A stretch of DNA of 64,000 nt from Companilactobacillus paralimentarius DSM 13238 = JCM 10415 (GCF_001434985.1 NZ_AZES01000165.1:49784-113783), one strand, 5' to 3'; numbered from the stretch's first letter, positions 17,781 through 27,938 are shown. A program made the numbers and translations. The notes: generated from the letters alone by a model not told the origin.

Positions 17781-20438
17781 TTATTTAGCTTCGTACCAAG
17801 TCTTTCCATGAGCCGTTTCAACTTTCAACGGTACATCCAGTTTAACCGCTGAATCCATTACACTTGGAACTAATTTTTCTAAAGTTGCGATTTCTGAAAC
17901 TGGAGCTTCAAAAATCATTTCATCATGTACTTGTAAAAGCAAATTAGCTTGTAAACTTTCTTTAACCAGCATTTTTTGCATATTAATCATGGCTACTTTA
18001 ATAATATCAGCAGCACTACCTTGTATTGGGGTATTCATAGCTGTTCGTTGAGCAAAATTTCTAACATTGAAATTCTTTGAATGAATATCTGGAAGATAAC
18101 GACGACGGTGCATAATCGTTTCAACATAGCCATTCTCACGAGCGTACTTAACAATATCGTCCATATACTTCTTAACTCCTGGATATTGTTCAAAATAAGA
18201 TTCAATGAAGGCTGCCGCTTGCTTACGACTAATACCGATATTTTGTGATAATCCATAATCACTAATTCCATAAACAATTCCAAAGTTAGTAGCCTTAGCT
18301 TGGCGACGCATATTGGGTGTTACTTCATCAGTACTGTTTAATCCAAATATTCTCATTGCTGTATGAGCATGAATATCATAATCTTCGTTGAAAGCTTCCT
18401 GCATATGTTCATCCCCAGAGATATGAGCTAACACACGCAATTCAACTTGTGAATAATCGGCTGAAAAAATCTCCCAATCCTTATGTTGTGGTACAAAGGC
18501 CTTTCGAATCTGCTTTCCTTCGTCAATACGAATAGGAATATTTTGCAAATTGGGCTCAATTGATGATAAACGACCTGTTTGAGTTAATGTTTGTAGATAA
18601 ATAGTATGAATTTTATTATCTGGTTGAACAAATTTTTGTAAACCAACCACATATGTCGATTGAATTTTAGAAATTTGACGATAATCTAATACTTTTTGTA
18701 CTACTGGTGACTTATCTTTTAATTTTTCCAAAACATCAACTGAAGTGGAATAACCGGTCTTAGTCTTCTTAATTACCGGTAACTTCAAATCTTCAAATAG
18801 GACAACACCCAATTGTTTTGGAGAATTAATATTGAATTCTTTACCAGCCTCTTCATAAATTGTTTTTTCAATCTCAGCCAAACGTGTGGCAAAAGTATTT
18901 TCCATTTCCTTTAATTTAGAAACTTCAACCGTAATACCTTTGATTTCCATCTCAGCCAGAACAATCGACAACGGTAACTCAATCTCATCATAAAGACTAT
19001 CCTGGTCATTGTCCTTTAATTCTTTCAACATTTGGTCTTTCAAGTTATCAATAACTTGTGCTTTTTGAGCTAGGAAGTTCAACAAAAGTTTCTCATCTTC
19101 GGGAACAGCTTTTTTAACACCTTTACCATAGAATTCTTCTTCAGTTGGCAAATTAACATTGTAATTCTTAGCTACTAAACCGATATCTTGTTTATTATCA
19201 TTTGAATCCAATAAGTAAGACACTAGTAACATGTCAAAACTAATTCCGGACAAATCACAACCATAGCGATGTAATAAGGCAATTGTGCGCTTATTATCGA
19301 ATAAATACTTTTCTTTTGTCTTATCAGCTAACCAATTTTTCAAAGATTTATTCTCTAAAATGGCAAAGTCAGTTGTTCCATAGAAATCTTTACCATCAGA
19401 AATCAAAATACCAATAATTGGTGCTGTATGATAATTTTCACCAAAGCCTTCAACAATCAACGTGTGAGCTTTAGAATCACTCACAATTGTTTTAACAGCC
19501 TCATCATCCAAAGGCTTTACAGTTATATCAGCCAGATCTTCAGCAGTATTCTCTTGAGGCACGTCCATCCGACTCAAAAATGTTTTGAAATTCATCTTTT
19601 GATAAAATTGCATCAATTGTTCTTCATCATCACCATGATATTCCAAATCACTCAATTTAATTTCTACTGGTGCATCCAAATCGATCGTAGCCAATTTCTT
19701 ACTCAAGAAAGCTTTATCTTTATCACTGATCAGATGTTCCTTTAATTTACTTTTCTTCATCTCATCAACGTGATCATAAATACCTTCAACGCTACCATAT
19801 TCATTAATCAACTTAATTGCTGTTTTTTCACCAACTTTTTCAACACCAGGATAGTGATCAGAGTTATCTCCCATTAAGCCTTTCATATCAATGATCTGAT
19901 TAGGTGTAATACCTAACTTTTCTTGAACATGTTCAGGTGTATAACTTTCAGTTTCAGTTACTCCCTTTACATTGACTTTTACTGTCACCTTATCAGTGGC
20001 TAATTGTGTCAAATCACGGTCACCAGTAATAATAGTGACATCCATACCATCTTTTTCAGCCTTATGTGACATAGTTCCAATAATGTCATCAGCCTCGTAA
20101 TCTGGCAATTCATAAGTTTTGATACCACGATAATTAAGCATCTCTTGAATCAACGGTAATTGTTCCATCAATTCTTGAGGTGTTTTAGCACGAGTACCTT
20201 TGTATTCATCAAACATTTTAGTTCTAAATGTGGTCTTTCCAGCATCAAATGCCACTAACGCATGTGTTGGTTTCTCATCTTTTAGAATAATTTCCAACAT
20301 ATTGTTGAAAGCGTACAGAGCATTAGTATGTATTCCCTCACCATTGACAAATTTATCCAAAACATTATGCATTGCAAAGAAAGCTCTAAATGAAACACTA
20401 TTTCCATCTATTAAAAGTAACTTTTTATTTTTTGACAT
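17781..20438 (-). CDS. polA: DNA polymerase I
   Basis: Pol I removes RNA primers and fills repair gaps. The 885-aa protein has an N-terminal 5'-3' exonuclease domain (LLLIDGNSVSFRAFFAMH; YEADDIIGT; GDRDLTQL), a middle 3'-5' exonuclease-like domain without clear catalytic acidic motifs, as in Bacillus, and a C-terminal polymerase domain (motif A FSADYSQVELR, motif B RRQAKATNFGIVYG, motif C QVHDEM). The ATG at 20438 with GGAGA upstream is chosen; an extension to 20513 adds unrelated residues. It heads the repair and replication operon. Confidence 0.96.
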   Translation of the reverse strand: MSKNKKLLLIDGNSVSFRAFFAMHNVLDKFVNGEGIHTNALYAFNNMLEIILKDEKPTHALVAFDAGKTTFRTKMFDEYKGTRAKTPQELMEQLPLIQEMLNYRGIKTYELPDYEADDIIGTMSHKAEKDGMDVTIITGDRDLTQLATDKVTVKVNVKGVTETESYTPEHVQEKLGITPNQIIDMKGLMGDNSDHYPGVEKVGEKTAIKLINEYGSVEGIYDHVDEMKKSKLKEHLISDKDKAFLSKKLATIDLDAPVEIKLSDLEYHGDDEEQLMQFYQKMNFKTFLSRMDVPQENTAEDLADITVKPLDDEAVKTIVSDSKAHTLIVEGFGENYHTAPIIGILISDGKDFYGTTDFAILENKSLKNWLADKTKEKYLFDNKRTIALLHRYGCDLSGISFDMLLVSYLLDSNDNKQDIGLVAKNYNVNLPTEEEFYGKGVKKAVPEDEKLLLNFLAQKAQVIDNLKDQMLKELKDNDQDSLYDEIELPLSIVLAEMEIKGITVEVSKLKEMENTFATRLAEIEKTIYEEAGKEFNINSPKQLGVVLFEDLKLPVIKKTKTGYSTSVDVLEKLKDKSPVVQKVLDYRQISKIQSTYVVGLQKFVQPDNKIHTIYLQTLTQTGRLSSIEPNLQNIPIRIDEGKQIRKAFVPQHKDWEIFSADYSQVELRVLAHISGDEHMQEAFNEDYDIHAHTAMRIFGLNSTDEVTPNMRRQAKATNFGIVYGISDYGLSQNIGISRKQAAAFIESYFEQYPGVKKYMDDIVKYARENGYVETIMHRRRYLPDIHSKNFNVRNFAQRTAMNTPIQGSAADIIKVAMINMQKMLVKESLQANLLLQVHDEMIFEAPVSEIATLEKLVPSVMDSAVKLDVPLKVETAHGKTWYEAK

Positions 20439-20515
20439 ATATTCTCCAATAAAACTGAAATTAACTATCTCTATTTTAACAAATACCAACCTGTTGTAAC
20501 AGTTTCCGAACAACT

Positions 20516-20550
20516 AAAAAAGCCTAGATTACAATCCAATCAAGGCTTTT
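20516..20550 (-). terminator. Terminator of the MFS transporter gene
   Basis: A 13-bp stem with one mismatch is formed by arms around 20517-20530 and 20538-20550. It ends in Ts on the minus strand and lies between the MFS gene and polA. Confidence 0.75.
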
Positions 20551-20552
20551 AC

Positions 20553-21953
20553 TTAGTTATTCTTCTTTTCGTATCTAAAATAGACATAAATCACTGATAC
20601 CAGTACCAACAATGATAGAACAGTTAAAACAATAAAGTCAATTTTTGTTCCTAAAATTGTATTATAAACAATATTTTTCGTACCACTAGTTAAGGCTACC
20701 GCTGAAATTACGACTGACAAAACATTGGTCCCTAATGAACCGGCATATTGTTGCATCATACTGAATAATGAATTTTGATCCGATTTCTTAGAACCTTGAA
20801 CCTGCATACTACCATCAGACAATGAAGTTCCAAAGCCAAAGTTAAATCCAATTCTTAAAATAATATAGATCAAAGTAATACTGGTTAAAGTTAAGCTCTC
20901 ACTCTTGAACCAGAATAGTGCTGAACCAATCGTTATCAAACTGCCACTGAACAAAAGTGGTATCAAAGCGCCCTTCTTGTCATACAAATACCCGGCAAAG
21001 GGACCAACAATTGCCCCTAAAATAGACCCCGGCAACAACATTAAACCAGCCTGAGCCGAATCCAATTTCAAAGCTGTTTGCGCAAAAATTGGTAATACAA
21101 ATGACAAACCGATATTAATAAATTGTAAACTGAAATAACTGAATAATCTGAGTCTTAAAACCGATAATTTCAAGATTGAAAAATCAATTAATTGACGACT
21201 GCTGCGCCGATTGTACCAACTAAAAATTCCAATAACAGCAATTGAAGCTATTAGCCAACCTACAAAATTCAGAGATATCCAACCGTGTGCTCCAGCCTGA
21301 TCAAAGGTAAACAAAATCATCGAAAAAATAATGGCTAAACCAATAACACTACCATAATCAAACAAAATTCCCTTAGTTCCTGGGGCCTCTCCTTGTATCG
21401 AAAAATAACCTATCAAGAATAAAATAATAATCAATGGAATTACACCAACAAAGATTTCTCGCCATGTCCAGATGCGATTAACGATTCCACCATACGTTGG
21501 ACCTAAAGCTGGAGCCAGAGAAATAACTACTCCAGCCAACCCAGTATAGAGACCTAATTTTGATTGAGGAACTTCCAAAAAAATCAGATTGAACATCAAT
21601 GGCGTCGACAATCCTGTAGCTACTGCTTGTAAAAGACGACCAGACATTAGAATTGGAAAGTTTGGTGCTATCATACAAACAATTGAACCTATCAAACAGA
21701 GTACTGCCGCAAATATAAAAACTTTTCGTGGATTAAATTTTTTTAAAATATAAGCTGTTGTACTCATTACCATTGTCGTTAACAATAAATATCCAGTTGT
21801 TAGCCACTGAACAGTTCCCAAACTGACATTTAAAACCTTCGTCAATGTAGGAAAAGTAACATTCATCGAGGTTTCAATTAAAATTCCTGTAAATGACAAT
21901 AAGCCAACCGCTAAAATCGACAATTTAACTCTTGTAGAAACAACATCTTTCAC
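20553..21953 (-). CDS. MFS drug:H+ antiporter, DHA2 (EmrB/QacA) type
   Basis: This 466-aa membrane protein has roughly 14 hydrophobic segments. The early IETSMNVTFPTLTKVLNV and TTGYLLLTTMVMSTTAYI match the DHA2 group, and GLAGVVISLAPALGPTYGG is antiporter motif C. Such proteins export hydrophobic cations or other toxic compounds; the substrate is unknown. I place the start at the GTG at 21953, 6 nt after AGAGGT. Starts further upstream (ATG at 21971 or TTG at 21989) lie within or directly against the murC terminator and have no ribosome binding site. Confidence 0.88.
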   Translation of the reverse strand: MKDVVSTRVKLSILAVGLLSFTGILIETSMNVTFPTLTKVLNVSLGTVQWLTTGYLLLTTMVMSTTAYILKKFNPRKVFIFAAVLCLIGSIVCMIAPNFPILMSGRLLQAVATGLSTPLMFNLIFLEVPQSKLGLYTGLAGVVISLAPALGPTYGGIVNRIWTWREIFVGVIPLIIILFLIGYFSIQGEAPGTKGILFDYGSVIGLAIIFSMILFTFDQAGAHGWISLNFVGWLIASIAVIGIFSWYNRRSSRQLIDFSILKLSVLRLRLFSYFSLQFINIGLSFVLPIFAQTALKLDSAQAGLMLLPGSILGAIVGPFAGYLYDKKGALIPLLFSGSLITIGSALFWFKSESLTLTSITLIYIILRIGFNFGFGTSLSDGSMQVQGSKKSDQNSLFSMMQQYAGSLGTNVLSVVISAVALTSGTKNIVYNTILGTKIDFIVLTVLSLLVLVSVIYVYFRYEKKNN

Positions 21954-21970
21954 GTTTTTACCTCTTTTCA

Positions 21971-22007
21971 TAAAAAAAGGCCATGACAATACGCTCTGTC
22001 ATAGCCT
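21971..22007 (-). terminator. murC operon terminator
   Basis: An 11-bp stem (21978-21988 with 21997-22007, one G-U pair) with an 8-nt loop, followed by seven Ts. It ends 19 nt before the MFS start. Confidence 0.9.
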
Positions 22008-22023
22008 TCTGTTAATTTAAATA

Positions 22024-23355
22024 TTATTGTTGATTAGGATTTAAAGTACTCAATAGTTGTTCATAAGCCGTTTCATACTTTTGAACATCTCCAGCACCCA
22101 TGAATATCATAACGGTATTATGGTATTCCAATAATGGAGACATGTTATCAAGTGTTAGAACCTTACCACCTTTATGAATCTTATTACCAAGATCCTTACT
22201 TGTAATATCACCATGGGCTTCACGGATGGAACCAAAGATATTAGTCAAGTAAACTTCATCAGCCATATCCAATGACTTAGCAAAGTCATCCATCAAAGCT
22301 AATGTTCTTGTATAAGTATGTGGTTGGAAGACAGCAATGATCTTCTTGTCAGGATACTTTTGTCTAGCAGCGTCAATTGTAGCTTTAATTTCCTGTGGAT
22401 GGTGAGCATAGTCATCAATGATAACTTGATCAGCCACTTTCTTTTCACTAAAGCGTCTCTTAACACCACTAAATGTTTGTAATTCACGGTTGATCAAGGC
22501 ATGATCAAGCTTTTCCATGTGACCTACACCAATAACGGCCAAGGAATTCAGAACATTGTGTTCACCAAACAATGGAACTTGGAAGTTACCGATATTCTCG
22601 CCGTCGATAGAAACATCAAATGATGATCCCTTAACAGTACGTTGAATGTTTGTAGCACGAATATAATCTGATTCATTTAATCCGTAGGTATAGATTGGTG
22701 TGTCAGCCTTGATTGACTTAGCATGTTCATCTTCACCCCAGATGAAGATACCCTTCTTAGTCTTTCTAGCTTCTGATTCAAAGGCATCAACAACATCATT
22801 GATTCCACCAAAGAAGTAATCGGGATGATCAAAATCAATATTTGTGATGATTAAGTAATCTGGTGAGTATGCCAAGAAATGACGACGATATTCATCGGCT
22901 TCAAAAACAAAGAACTTAGCATCTTTGATACCTTTACCAGTACCATCACCAATCAAATATGATGTCTTAGCGATACCACTTAAAGTATGTGCTAAAAGAC
23001 CTGTTGTACTTGTCTTACCATGTGATCCGGCAATACCAATTGAAGTATAGTCAGAAACTAATGTACCAACTAATTCAGGATATGTAATTACTTTTAAGTG
23101 CATATCATTGGCTTTTTTAATTTCTACTTGATCATTACTAAAAGCGTTTCCTTTAACAATCGTTAAACCTTCATGAATATTCTTTTCATCAAAGGGTAAA
23201 ATCTTAATTCCAGCTTGTTCAAGACCACGTTGTGTAAATGTATATTTATCAATATCTGATCCTTGAACTTCGTATCCTAAATCTTTCAAGATAAGCGCTA
23301 AAGCACTCATTCCTGTTCCTTTAATTCCAACAAAATGATAAACTGTCTTTTCCAT
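22024..23355 (-). CDS. murC: UDP-N-acetylmuramate--L-alanine ligase
   Basis: MurC adds L-alanine to UDP-MurNAc, the first peptide step of peptidoglycan precursor synthesis. The 443-aa protein begins with the Rossmann segment [17 protein letters not shown]. It carries the ATP-binding [13 protein letters not shown], the Mur-ligase [10 protein letters not shown] and the late [16 protein letters not shown] precedes the ATG. It is the last gene of thioredoxin-ytpR-murC and is followed at once by a terminator. Confidence 0.97.
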   Translation of the reverse strand: MEKTVYHFVGIKGTGMSALALILKDLGYEVQGSDIDKYTFTQRGLEQAGIKILPFDEKNIHEGLTIVKGNAFSNDQVEIKKANDMHLKVITYPELVGTLVSDYTSIGIAGSHGKTSTTGLLAHTLSGIAKTSYLIGDGTGKGIKDAKFFVFEADEYRRHFLAYSPDYLIITNIDFDHPDYFFGGINDVVDAFESEARKTKKGIFIWGEDEHAKSIKADTPIYTYGLNESDYIRATNIQRTVKGSSFDVSIDGENIGNFQVPLFGEHNVLNSLAVIGVGHMEKLDHALINRELQTFSGVKRRFSEKKVADQVIIDDYAHHPQEIKATIDAARQKYPDKKIIAVFQPHTYTRTLALMDDFAKSLDMADEVYLTNIFGSIREAHGDITSKDLGNKIHKGGKVLTLDNMSPLLEYHNTVMIFMGAGDVQKYETAYEQLLSTLNPNQQ

Positions 23356-23363
23356 AATAGCTC

Positions 23364-23999
23364 CTAATTGAACAATTTCTTTGCTTCTTCAAAATCAAAT
23401 GCTTGACCAGCTGTACCATGATCAAGTACTAGAATACCACGTTTTTGTGGTGCATTTGGAATACCCAATTCTCTAGCTGAGCAAATCATTCCAAAGCTAT
23501 CTACTCCACGCAATTCACCGGGCCAAATTTCTTTACCGGTAGGCATAACTGCACCTGGTAATGCAACTACGACTAATTGTCCTTGATCTACATTTGGTGC
23601 ACCACAAACGATTTGAACAGGCTTATCCAAGCCCACATCAGTTTGCGTAATGTGCAAATGATCTGAGTCAGGATGAGCTTTCATTTCATCAACATGTCCG
23701 ATTACGAACTTAGGACTCTTATCTGCTACTAACTTATCAGAAAAACCTGCTTGAGCAAGTGCGTCATTTAAGACGTTGACTTGTTCATCATCTAAGAATA
23801 TTTGACCGGAGTCATTTTCAATTCCTAGTTTTTCTCCGAGGCTAAAGAAATTAAAACCGATGGCTTCATCATTTTTTTCATTAAAAATACGTACAACATT
23901 ATCTTTTTGGGCAGTTCCTTGAGTGATACCAGCATCATTAGCTAGCTCAACGATAAGGACATCCCCTAAAACATCTGGATTATAAAAGCTTAATAGCAA
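23364..23999 (-). CDS. ytpR: YtpR-family tRNA-binding domain protein
   Basis: This 211-aa protein has an N-terminal DUF4479 domain and a C-terminal OB-fold EMAP/tRNA-binding domain (residues about 90-205) with [20 protein letters not shown] and [15 protein letters not shown]. The same fold occurs as the N-terminal domain of the PheT subunit. The function of the free-standing protein is unclear; tRNA or RNA binding is inferred. The start is TTG at 23999 with GAGGGG 6 nt before. It lies 8 nt upstream of murC and 22 nt after the thioredoxin-like gene, the order seen in other Firmicutes. Confidence 0.92.
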   Translation of the reverse strand: MLLSFYNPDVLGDVLIVELANDAGITQGTAQKDNVVRIFNEKNDEAIGFNFFSLGEKLGIENDSGQIFLDDEQVNVLNDALAQAGFSDKLVADKSPKFVIGHVDEMKAHPDSDHLHITQTDVGLDKPVQIVCGAPNVDQGQLVVVALPGAVMPTGKEIWPGELRGVDSFGMICSARELGIPNAPQKRGILVLDHGTAGQAFDFEEAKKLFN

Positions 24000-24021
24000 G
24001 TTTTTCCCCTCACTTGATTAA

Positions 24022-24348
24022 TTATTTGTTAATTACACTGTTAATAAAGGTCTCAACTTCTTCTTTAGTTTTGCGATCTTTATTTACTAGTCTACCAATT
24101 TCTTTACCATTTTCAATAACAACAAAGCTAGGAATACCCATAATCCCTAATTCTTGAGCAACTTCCATGTTATTGTCACGGTTAAAGCTGATCCAAGTAA
24201 AGTCTGAGTATTCTTTTTCTAATTCTGGAAGCTTTGGTTCAATAAATTTACAATCTGGGCACCAATCAGCATGGAAAAATAGAACATATTTTCCTTCTTT
24301 AGTAGCTTCGTGCCAGTCTTTTACGTTATAGTCTTCAATTGTCTTCAT
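24022..24348 (-). CDS. ytpP: Thioredoxin-family protein (YtpP-like)
   Basis: This 108-residue thioredoxin-fold protein has the active-site motif WCPDC at residues 29-33 and the cis-proline region GIMGIPSFVVIE. The WCPDC motif differs from the WCGPC of classic thioredoxin, so it may be a specialised thiol reductase or protein-folding aid. It has no signal peptide and is cytoplasmic. GAGGTG precedes the ATG. It is the first gene of the ytpP-ytpR-murC operon, behind its own promoter. Confidence 0.9.
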   Translation of the reverse strand: MKTIEDYNVKDWHEATKEGKYVLFFHADWCPDCKFIEPKLPELEKEYSDFTWISFNRDNNMEVAQELGIMGIPSFVVIENGKEIGRLVNKDRKTKEEVETFINSVINK

Positions 24349-24369
24349 AACTAATTCACCTCTGTCAAT

Positions 24370-24398
24370 AAGATACTTTTTATTTATTAAACGGTCAA
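24370..24398 (-). promoter_or_regulatory. Promoter of ytpP-ytpR-murC
   Basis: On the minus strand, TTGACC (24398-24393), a 17-nt spacer and TATCTT (24375-24370), 22 nt before the start codon. Confidence 0.7.
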
Positions 24399-24420
24399 TT
24401 AAATGTTCTTGAGTATTCGA

Positions 24421-24448
24421 ATGATATATAATAGTGGTAATATATCAT
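24421..24448 (+). promoter_or_regulatory. Palindrome over the -10 of the PepSY-like gene
   Basis: A perfect TATAAT (24427-24432) lies inside a 9-bp inverted repeat ATGATATAT / ATATATCAT (24421-24429, 24440-24448). This is a plausible repressor operator. No good -35 is seen at normal spacing. Confidence 0.45.
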
Positions 24449-24475
24449 TAAATTGAAATCAAGGAGTGATTTTTT

Positions 24476-24790
24476 ATGAGTAAAAAAGGTATCGGTTCAT
24501 TAATCGTTGCTGGTTCTGTACTTGTAGCTGGAACAGCTGCTACAGTTTTAGTAAAACACCATCTAGATAGCGAAAAAATAATTGATAAAGTTAAGTCCGT
24601 CTTGGGCGAAGATAGTAAAGTAATCGGTTCATGGGTAGAACCACTTTACCAACGTGTTGACGTAAATGGTCATTCCACATGGGGAATCGTTGGTGGCGTT
24701 ACAACTATGGACGAATTTGACGTTGCTCAATATCACTTCATTGCTGACGCCATTACTGGTGAGTTACTTAATATTAAAAAAGTACAATAA
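24476..24790 (+). CDS. Small membrane-anchored PepSY-like protein
   Basis: This 104-aa protein has one N-terminal hydrophobic segment (about residues 6-26, IGSLIVAGSVLVAGTAATVL) and a short extracytoplasmic domain. The C terminus QYHFIADAITGELLNIKKV resembles the PepSY strand pattern in which IDAxTGEVL is typical, so it may be a single PepSY-like unit. No function can be assigned. It has AAGGAG before the ATG, a monocistronic layout and its own terminator inside the end of the convergent trmB. Confidence 0.75.
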   Translation: MSKKGIGSLIVAGSVLVAGTAATVLVKHHLDSEKIIDKVKSVLGEDSKVIGSWVEPLYQRVDVNGHSTWGIVGGVTTMDEFDVAQYHFIADAITGELLNIKKVQ

Positions 24791-24803
24791 TAATAATCAA
24801 TAA

Positions 24804-25451
24804 TTAATTTTCAAATTGGGCTTTCAGGTAATTAATCCTGAAGCCTTTTTTTGAGAATTTTTTTTCATACTCAGTTTCAATATTCTTAGCATTTAAGACT
24901 TCATCATTGTGTAGATCCAATGAAATTTCATCAAATTTCATGCCAAAATTATTCATACTGATCAATGAATATTCGAACAGTCCCTGATTATCAGTCTTGA
25001 ATTGTAGATAGCCATCATCCTTCAAAATATATTGATACTGTTTTAAGAAAGACTTATAAGTTAAACGGCGCTTTTCATGACGTGTTTTTGGCCATGGATC
25101 GGAGAAGTTTAGATAAACTCCAGCAACTTCATTTTCAGCGAACAAATCTGATAAATCAGCACCATTAGCTAACAATAGTTGCAAGTTGGGCAATTTTAAC
25201 TCAACTTGCTTTTTTAGTACCAAGGCAATGGCACCCTCTTGAACTTCCATTGCAATATAATTATTTTGCGGATTCTGTTGGGCCAATTCAGTAATGAATT
25301 TACCCTTTCCAGAACCAACTTCAATGAATAAAGGTTGTTTCTTCTCGAAACGATCTTGCCACTTACCGGGCATATTTTCTGGTTGTACAGCAATTAGGTC
25401 AAGGTTGTCATTGATCATATCCTTGGCCCAAGGTTTGTTTCTTAATCGCAT
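24804..25451 (-). CDS. trmB: tRNA (guanine-N7-)-methyltransferase
   Basis: TrmB uses S-adenosylmethionine to make m7G46 in tRNA. The 215-aa protein has the SAM-binding [16 protein letters not shown] and the signature [18 protein letters not shown]. Length is typical. It follows ecsB by 16 nt and is probably cotranscribed with ecsAB, an arrangement found in several lactobacilli. Its 3' end overlaps the terminator of the convergent small gene. Confidence 0.96.
   Translation of the reverse strand: MRLRNKPWAKDMINDNLDLIAVQPENMPGKWQDRFEKKQPLFIEVGSGKGKFITELAQQNPQNNYIAMEVQEGAIALVLKKQVELKLPNLQLLLANGADLSDLFAENEVAGVYLNFSDPWPKTRHEKRRLTYKSFLKQYQYILKDDGYLQFKTDNQGLFEYSLISMNNFGMKFDEISLDLHNDEVLNAKNIETEYEKKFSKKGFRINYLKAQFEN
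24819..24852 (+). terminator. Terminator of the PepSY-like gene, inside trmB 3' end
   Basis: Arms GGCTTTCAGG and CCTGAAGCC with one bulged base, followed by eight Ts on the plus strand. The same bases encode the last residues of trmB on the other strand. Confidence 0.75.
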
Positions 25452-25467
25452 AAATCAAAATTCTCCA

Positions 25468-26685
25468 TTAGTTTAAATATTTTCTCAGTTGTCTTGGCAT
25501 ATAGAAATAATTTACAAATACTAATACCAAAGCTCCAGCAACAATAATTATAAGTCCATTCATACTTAATCCAAACTTATAAATAATAGCTAAAGCACTG
25601 ACGATCCATTGAATACTTAGAATTATTGTACTTAATTTTGTAAAAGAAGCAATCTTATCTTTGCTACTTATTGGATATAAACGTTGCATTAAATTTTGCA
25701 TAACTTCTTTGAAGTATGGTTTCAATTGGAATCCAACTAAATAGATGAATAACATTTCAACAATTAAAGAAATGTAAAAGTTATCAATCAAGCAAAGCAT
25801 GATTGCCTGAATAATCGTCAAGCGCAGGAAAAGACCGATATATTCATTATTTCTGACAAAACCACGTGCAAACAAATATAAGTAAGTATTAGAACTCTTC
25901 GGTTTAATGAAATTAAAGAGTCCATCTAACCACTTACGACGTTTAATTTTACTGTTAACACCAGGCACATCCGTAAATAAATTGTAGAAACGCTTGATAC
26001 GAAACATCCGTTGGTTCTCAGTTTCAATTGCGTACTTCCACTGTAATTGTCCACTAGTTTCTAAAGGCCTTACTCTCATATTCAAGAACAAGTAATAAAT
26101 CACTCCAACAATTACCATAATGGCACTCAAAAAATATGTTGAAGAAATCAAAGAAACAATCAAAAGAATGTTTGAAACTAGGCGCATGTTTAAACTTCCA
26201 AAGTGATCCTGACCATACAATGCCATCAGATTAATATTTAGGGATCCCAATTTGAAAACAATTAGGCCAATCGCAATTAAAACGATATCAATAATTTTCA
26301 TTCCTGCTGCCCTTGAAGCAAAAGCTGACAACAAGAAATTAACCAAAGCTAAAGTTACGATTGGAATGAAAACACTGTAATTCTTAGCAGCTTTAAAATA
26401 CTTATAAAATTCTTTTTCCTTAACTAGTAAAAAAGTACTGTCAGGTTCCTCAAGTAAAGTAGCAATTCCACCTACTTGCGTCGCTAAAAATAGCAGTAGG
26501 ATAACAATTGGTTTACCCAAAATTAATTGATGATGAATTGTTCCTAAAAGATTAGAATACCAAAATCCTAAGGCACCTATCAAGACAATAAATGCGAGGA
26601 CAAAATTATCATTAAAAATAAGTCTTAAATATTTAAATTGATCGAGTTGATGTCTTCTCAATCTTTCTTGCCATAAATTTGTCAT
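25468..26685 (-). CDS. ecsB: ABC transporter permease EcsB
   Basis: This is the membrane partner of EcsA, 405 aa with about eight to ten hydrophobic segments. It begins MTNLWQERLRRHQLDQFKYLRLIFNDNF, matching the EcsB N terminus. In Bacillus the EcsAB exporter influences regulated membrane proteolysis and secretion, probably by clearing peptides from the membrane. Its ATG abuts the ecsA stop (TAAATG), showing tight coupling. Confidence 0.9.
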   Translation of the reverse strand: MTNLWQERLRRHQLDQFKYLRLIFNDNFVLAFIVLIGALGFWYSNLLGTIHHQLILGKPIVILLLFLATQVGGIATLLEEPDSTFLLVKEKEFYKYFKAAKNYSVFIPIVTLALVNFLLSAFASRAAGMKIIDIVLIAIGLIVFKLGSLNINLMALYGQDHFGSLNMRLVSNILLIVSLISSTYFLSAIMVIVGVIYYLFLNMRVRPLETSGQLQWKYAIETENQRMFRIKRFYNLFTDVPGVNSKIKRRKWLDGLFNFIKPKSSNTYLYLFARGFVRNNEYIGLFLRLTIIQAIMLCLIDNFYISLIVEMLFIYLVGFQLKPYFKEVMQNLMQRLYPISSKDKIASFTKLSTIILSIQWIVSALAIIYKFGLSMNGLIIIVAGALVLVFVNYFYMPRQLRKYLN

Positions 26686-27420
26686 TTAGAGATCCTCGTG
26701 CGACATCTTAATATAAATATCATCAAGATTACTATCCTGCTGCATATTGAATTTAGCTTTGAGTTGATCCAAAGTTCCATCAGCTCTAACTTGACCATGA
26801 TTAATCAAAACAAACTTGTCCGCATGATTTTGAACAGTAGCTAGGATGTGAGTTGACATCAATACAGAACATCCGGCTTTTTTCTTAGCTTCAACAATAT
26901 TCAAAAGATCATTAACCGCCAATGGATCTAAACCCGTAAATGGTTCGTCAATGATAAACAAACTAGCATCGGTCATAAAGGCACAAACAATCATAACTTT
27001 TTGTTTCATACCCTTGGAGAAATTTTGTGGAAACCAATCCAATTTATTGTCCAAACGAAATGTCTTTAACAATTTGGTTGCATTGGTCCAAGTTTTATCA
27101 TGATCCAAACCATACGCCATAATTGTTAAATCAATATGCTCCCTTAAAGTCAGTTCAGGATATAAAATCGGCATTTCAGGAACATAAGCAATTTTTTTTC
27201 GATATTTTTCAACATCATCATGCAGACTAATTCCATCGATTAAGATCTGTCCTCCTCGCGGAGTTAATAGTCCGATAATGTGTTTGATAGTTGTTGATTT
27301 TCCGGCACCATTTAAACCAATTAAGCCAACAACTTGGCCACCTTCAACATTAAAGGTCTCTTTCTTTAAAACTGATACTTGACCGTATCCTCCGGTCAAT
27401 TCTTTTACTTCTAAAGTCAT
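26686..27420 (-). CDS. ecsA: ABC transporter ATP-binding protein EcsA
   Basis: This 244-aa nucleotide-binding subunit has Walker A GLNGAGKST at 35-43, signature NFSKGMKQK and Walker B LFIIDEPFTGLDP. Together with EcsB immediately downstream it forms an exporter linked to secretion, competence and intramembrane proteolysis in Bacillus. It is the first gene of ecsA-ecsB-trmB, divergent from the hit gene. Confidence 0.94.
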   Translation of the reverse strand: MTLEVKELTGGYGQVSVLKKETFNVEGGQVVGLIGLNGAGKSTTIKHIIGLLTPRGGQILIDGISLHDDVEKYRKKIAYVPEMPILYPELTLREHIDLTIMAYGLDHDKTWTNATKLLKTFRLDNKLDWFPQNFSKGMKQKVMIVCAFMTDASLFIIDEPFTGLDPLAVNDLLNIVEAKKKAGCSVLMSTHILATVQNHADKFVLINHGQVRADGTLDQLKAKFNMQQDSNLDDIYIKMSHEDL

Positions 27421-27509
27421 GGATTAAACCACCTATTATCTGTTTTTAATAATGTTAATATGATAGCATTGTAGTAAATATATTGCTGTTTTTGAAAGGA
27501 GTTTTTTAC

Positions 27510-27938
27510 ATGGATGATTGTGTTTTTTGTAAAATTATTAACGGAGATATTCCTAGTACTAAAATTTACGAAGATGATGATGTACTAGCATTCTTCGATA
27601 TTTCTCAAGTTACACCAGGCCACACACTCGTGGTACCTAAGAAGCATGTCAAAGATATCTTTGCTTATGATGAAGACTTAGCTGAACGTGTTTTCAAGAA
27701 AGTTCCTATGATTGCACGTGCTATCAAAGCATCAAATCCTAATATTATTGGTATGAATATCTGCCAAAATAATGGTGAAATTGCTTACCAAAGTGTCATG
27801 CATTCACATATTCATTTAGTTCCTCGTTATTCAAAAGACGATGCCTTCTCAATGCACTGGGGTGACAATACTGGTCTTGCTAGTGCTGAAGAACTTCAAT
27901 CTCGTGCTGACAAGATCAAGGAAAACTTGGAGGATTAA
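27510..27938 (+). CDS. hit: HIT-family nucleotide hydrolase
   Basis: This 142-aa histidine-triad protein starts MDDCVFCKIINGDIP and carries the catalytic triad in SVMHSHIHLVPRY (HxHxHxx). HIT proteins of this type cleave AMP-linked substrates such as adenosine phosphoramidates. The ATG at 27510 follows AAAGGAG; an in-frame start 27 nt upstream lacks a site. It is divergent from ecsA and directly followed by a YtxH-like gene. Confidence 0.94.
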   Translation: MDDCVFCKIINGDIPSTKIYEDDDVLAFFDISQVTPGHTLVVPKKHVKDIFAYDEDLAERVFKKVPMIARAIKASNPNIIGMNICQNNGEIAYQSVMHSHIHLVPRYSKDDAFSMHWGDNTGLASAEELQSRADKIKENLED

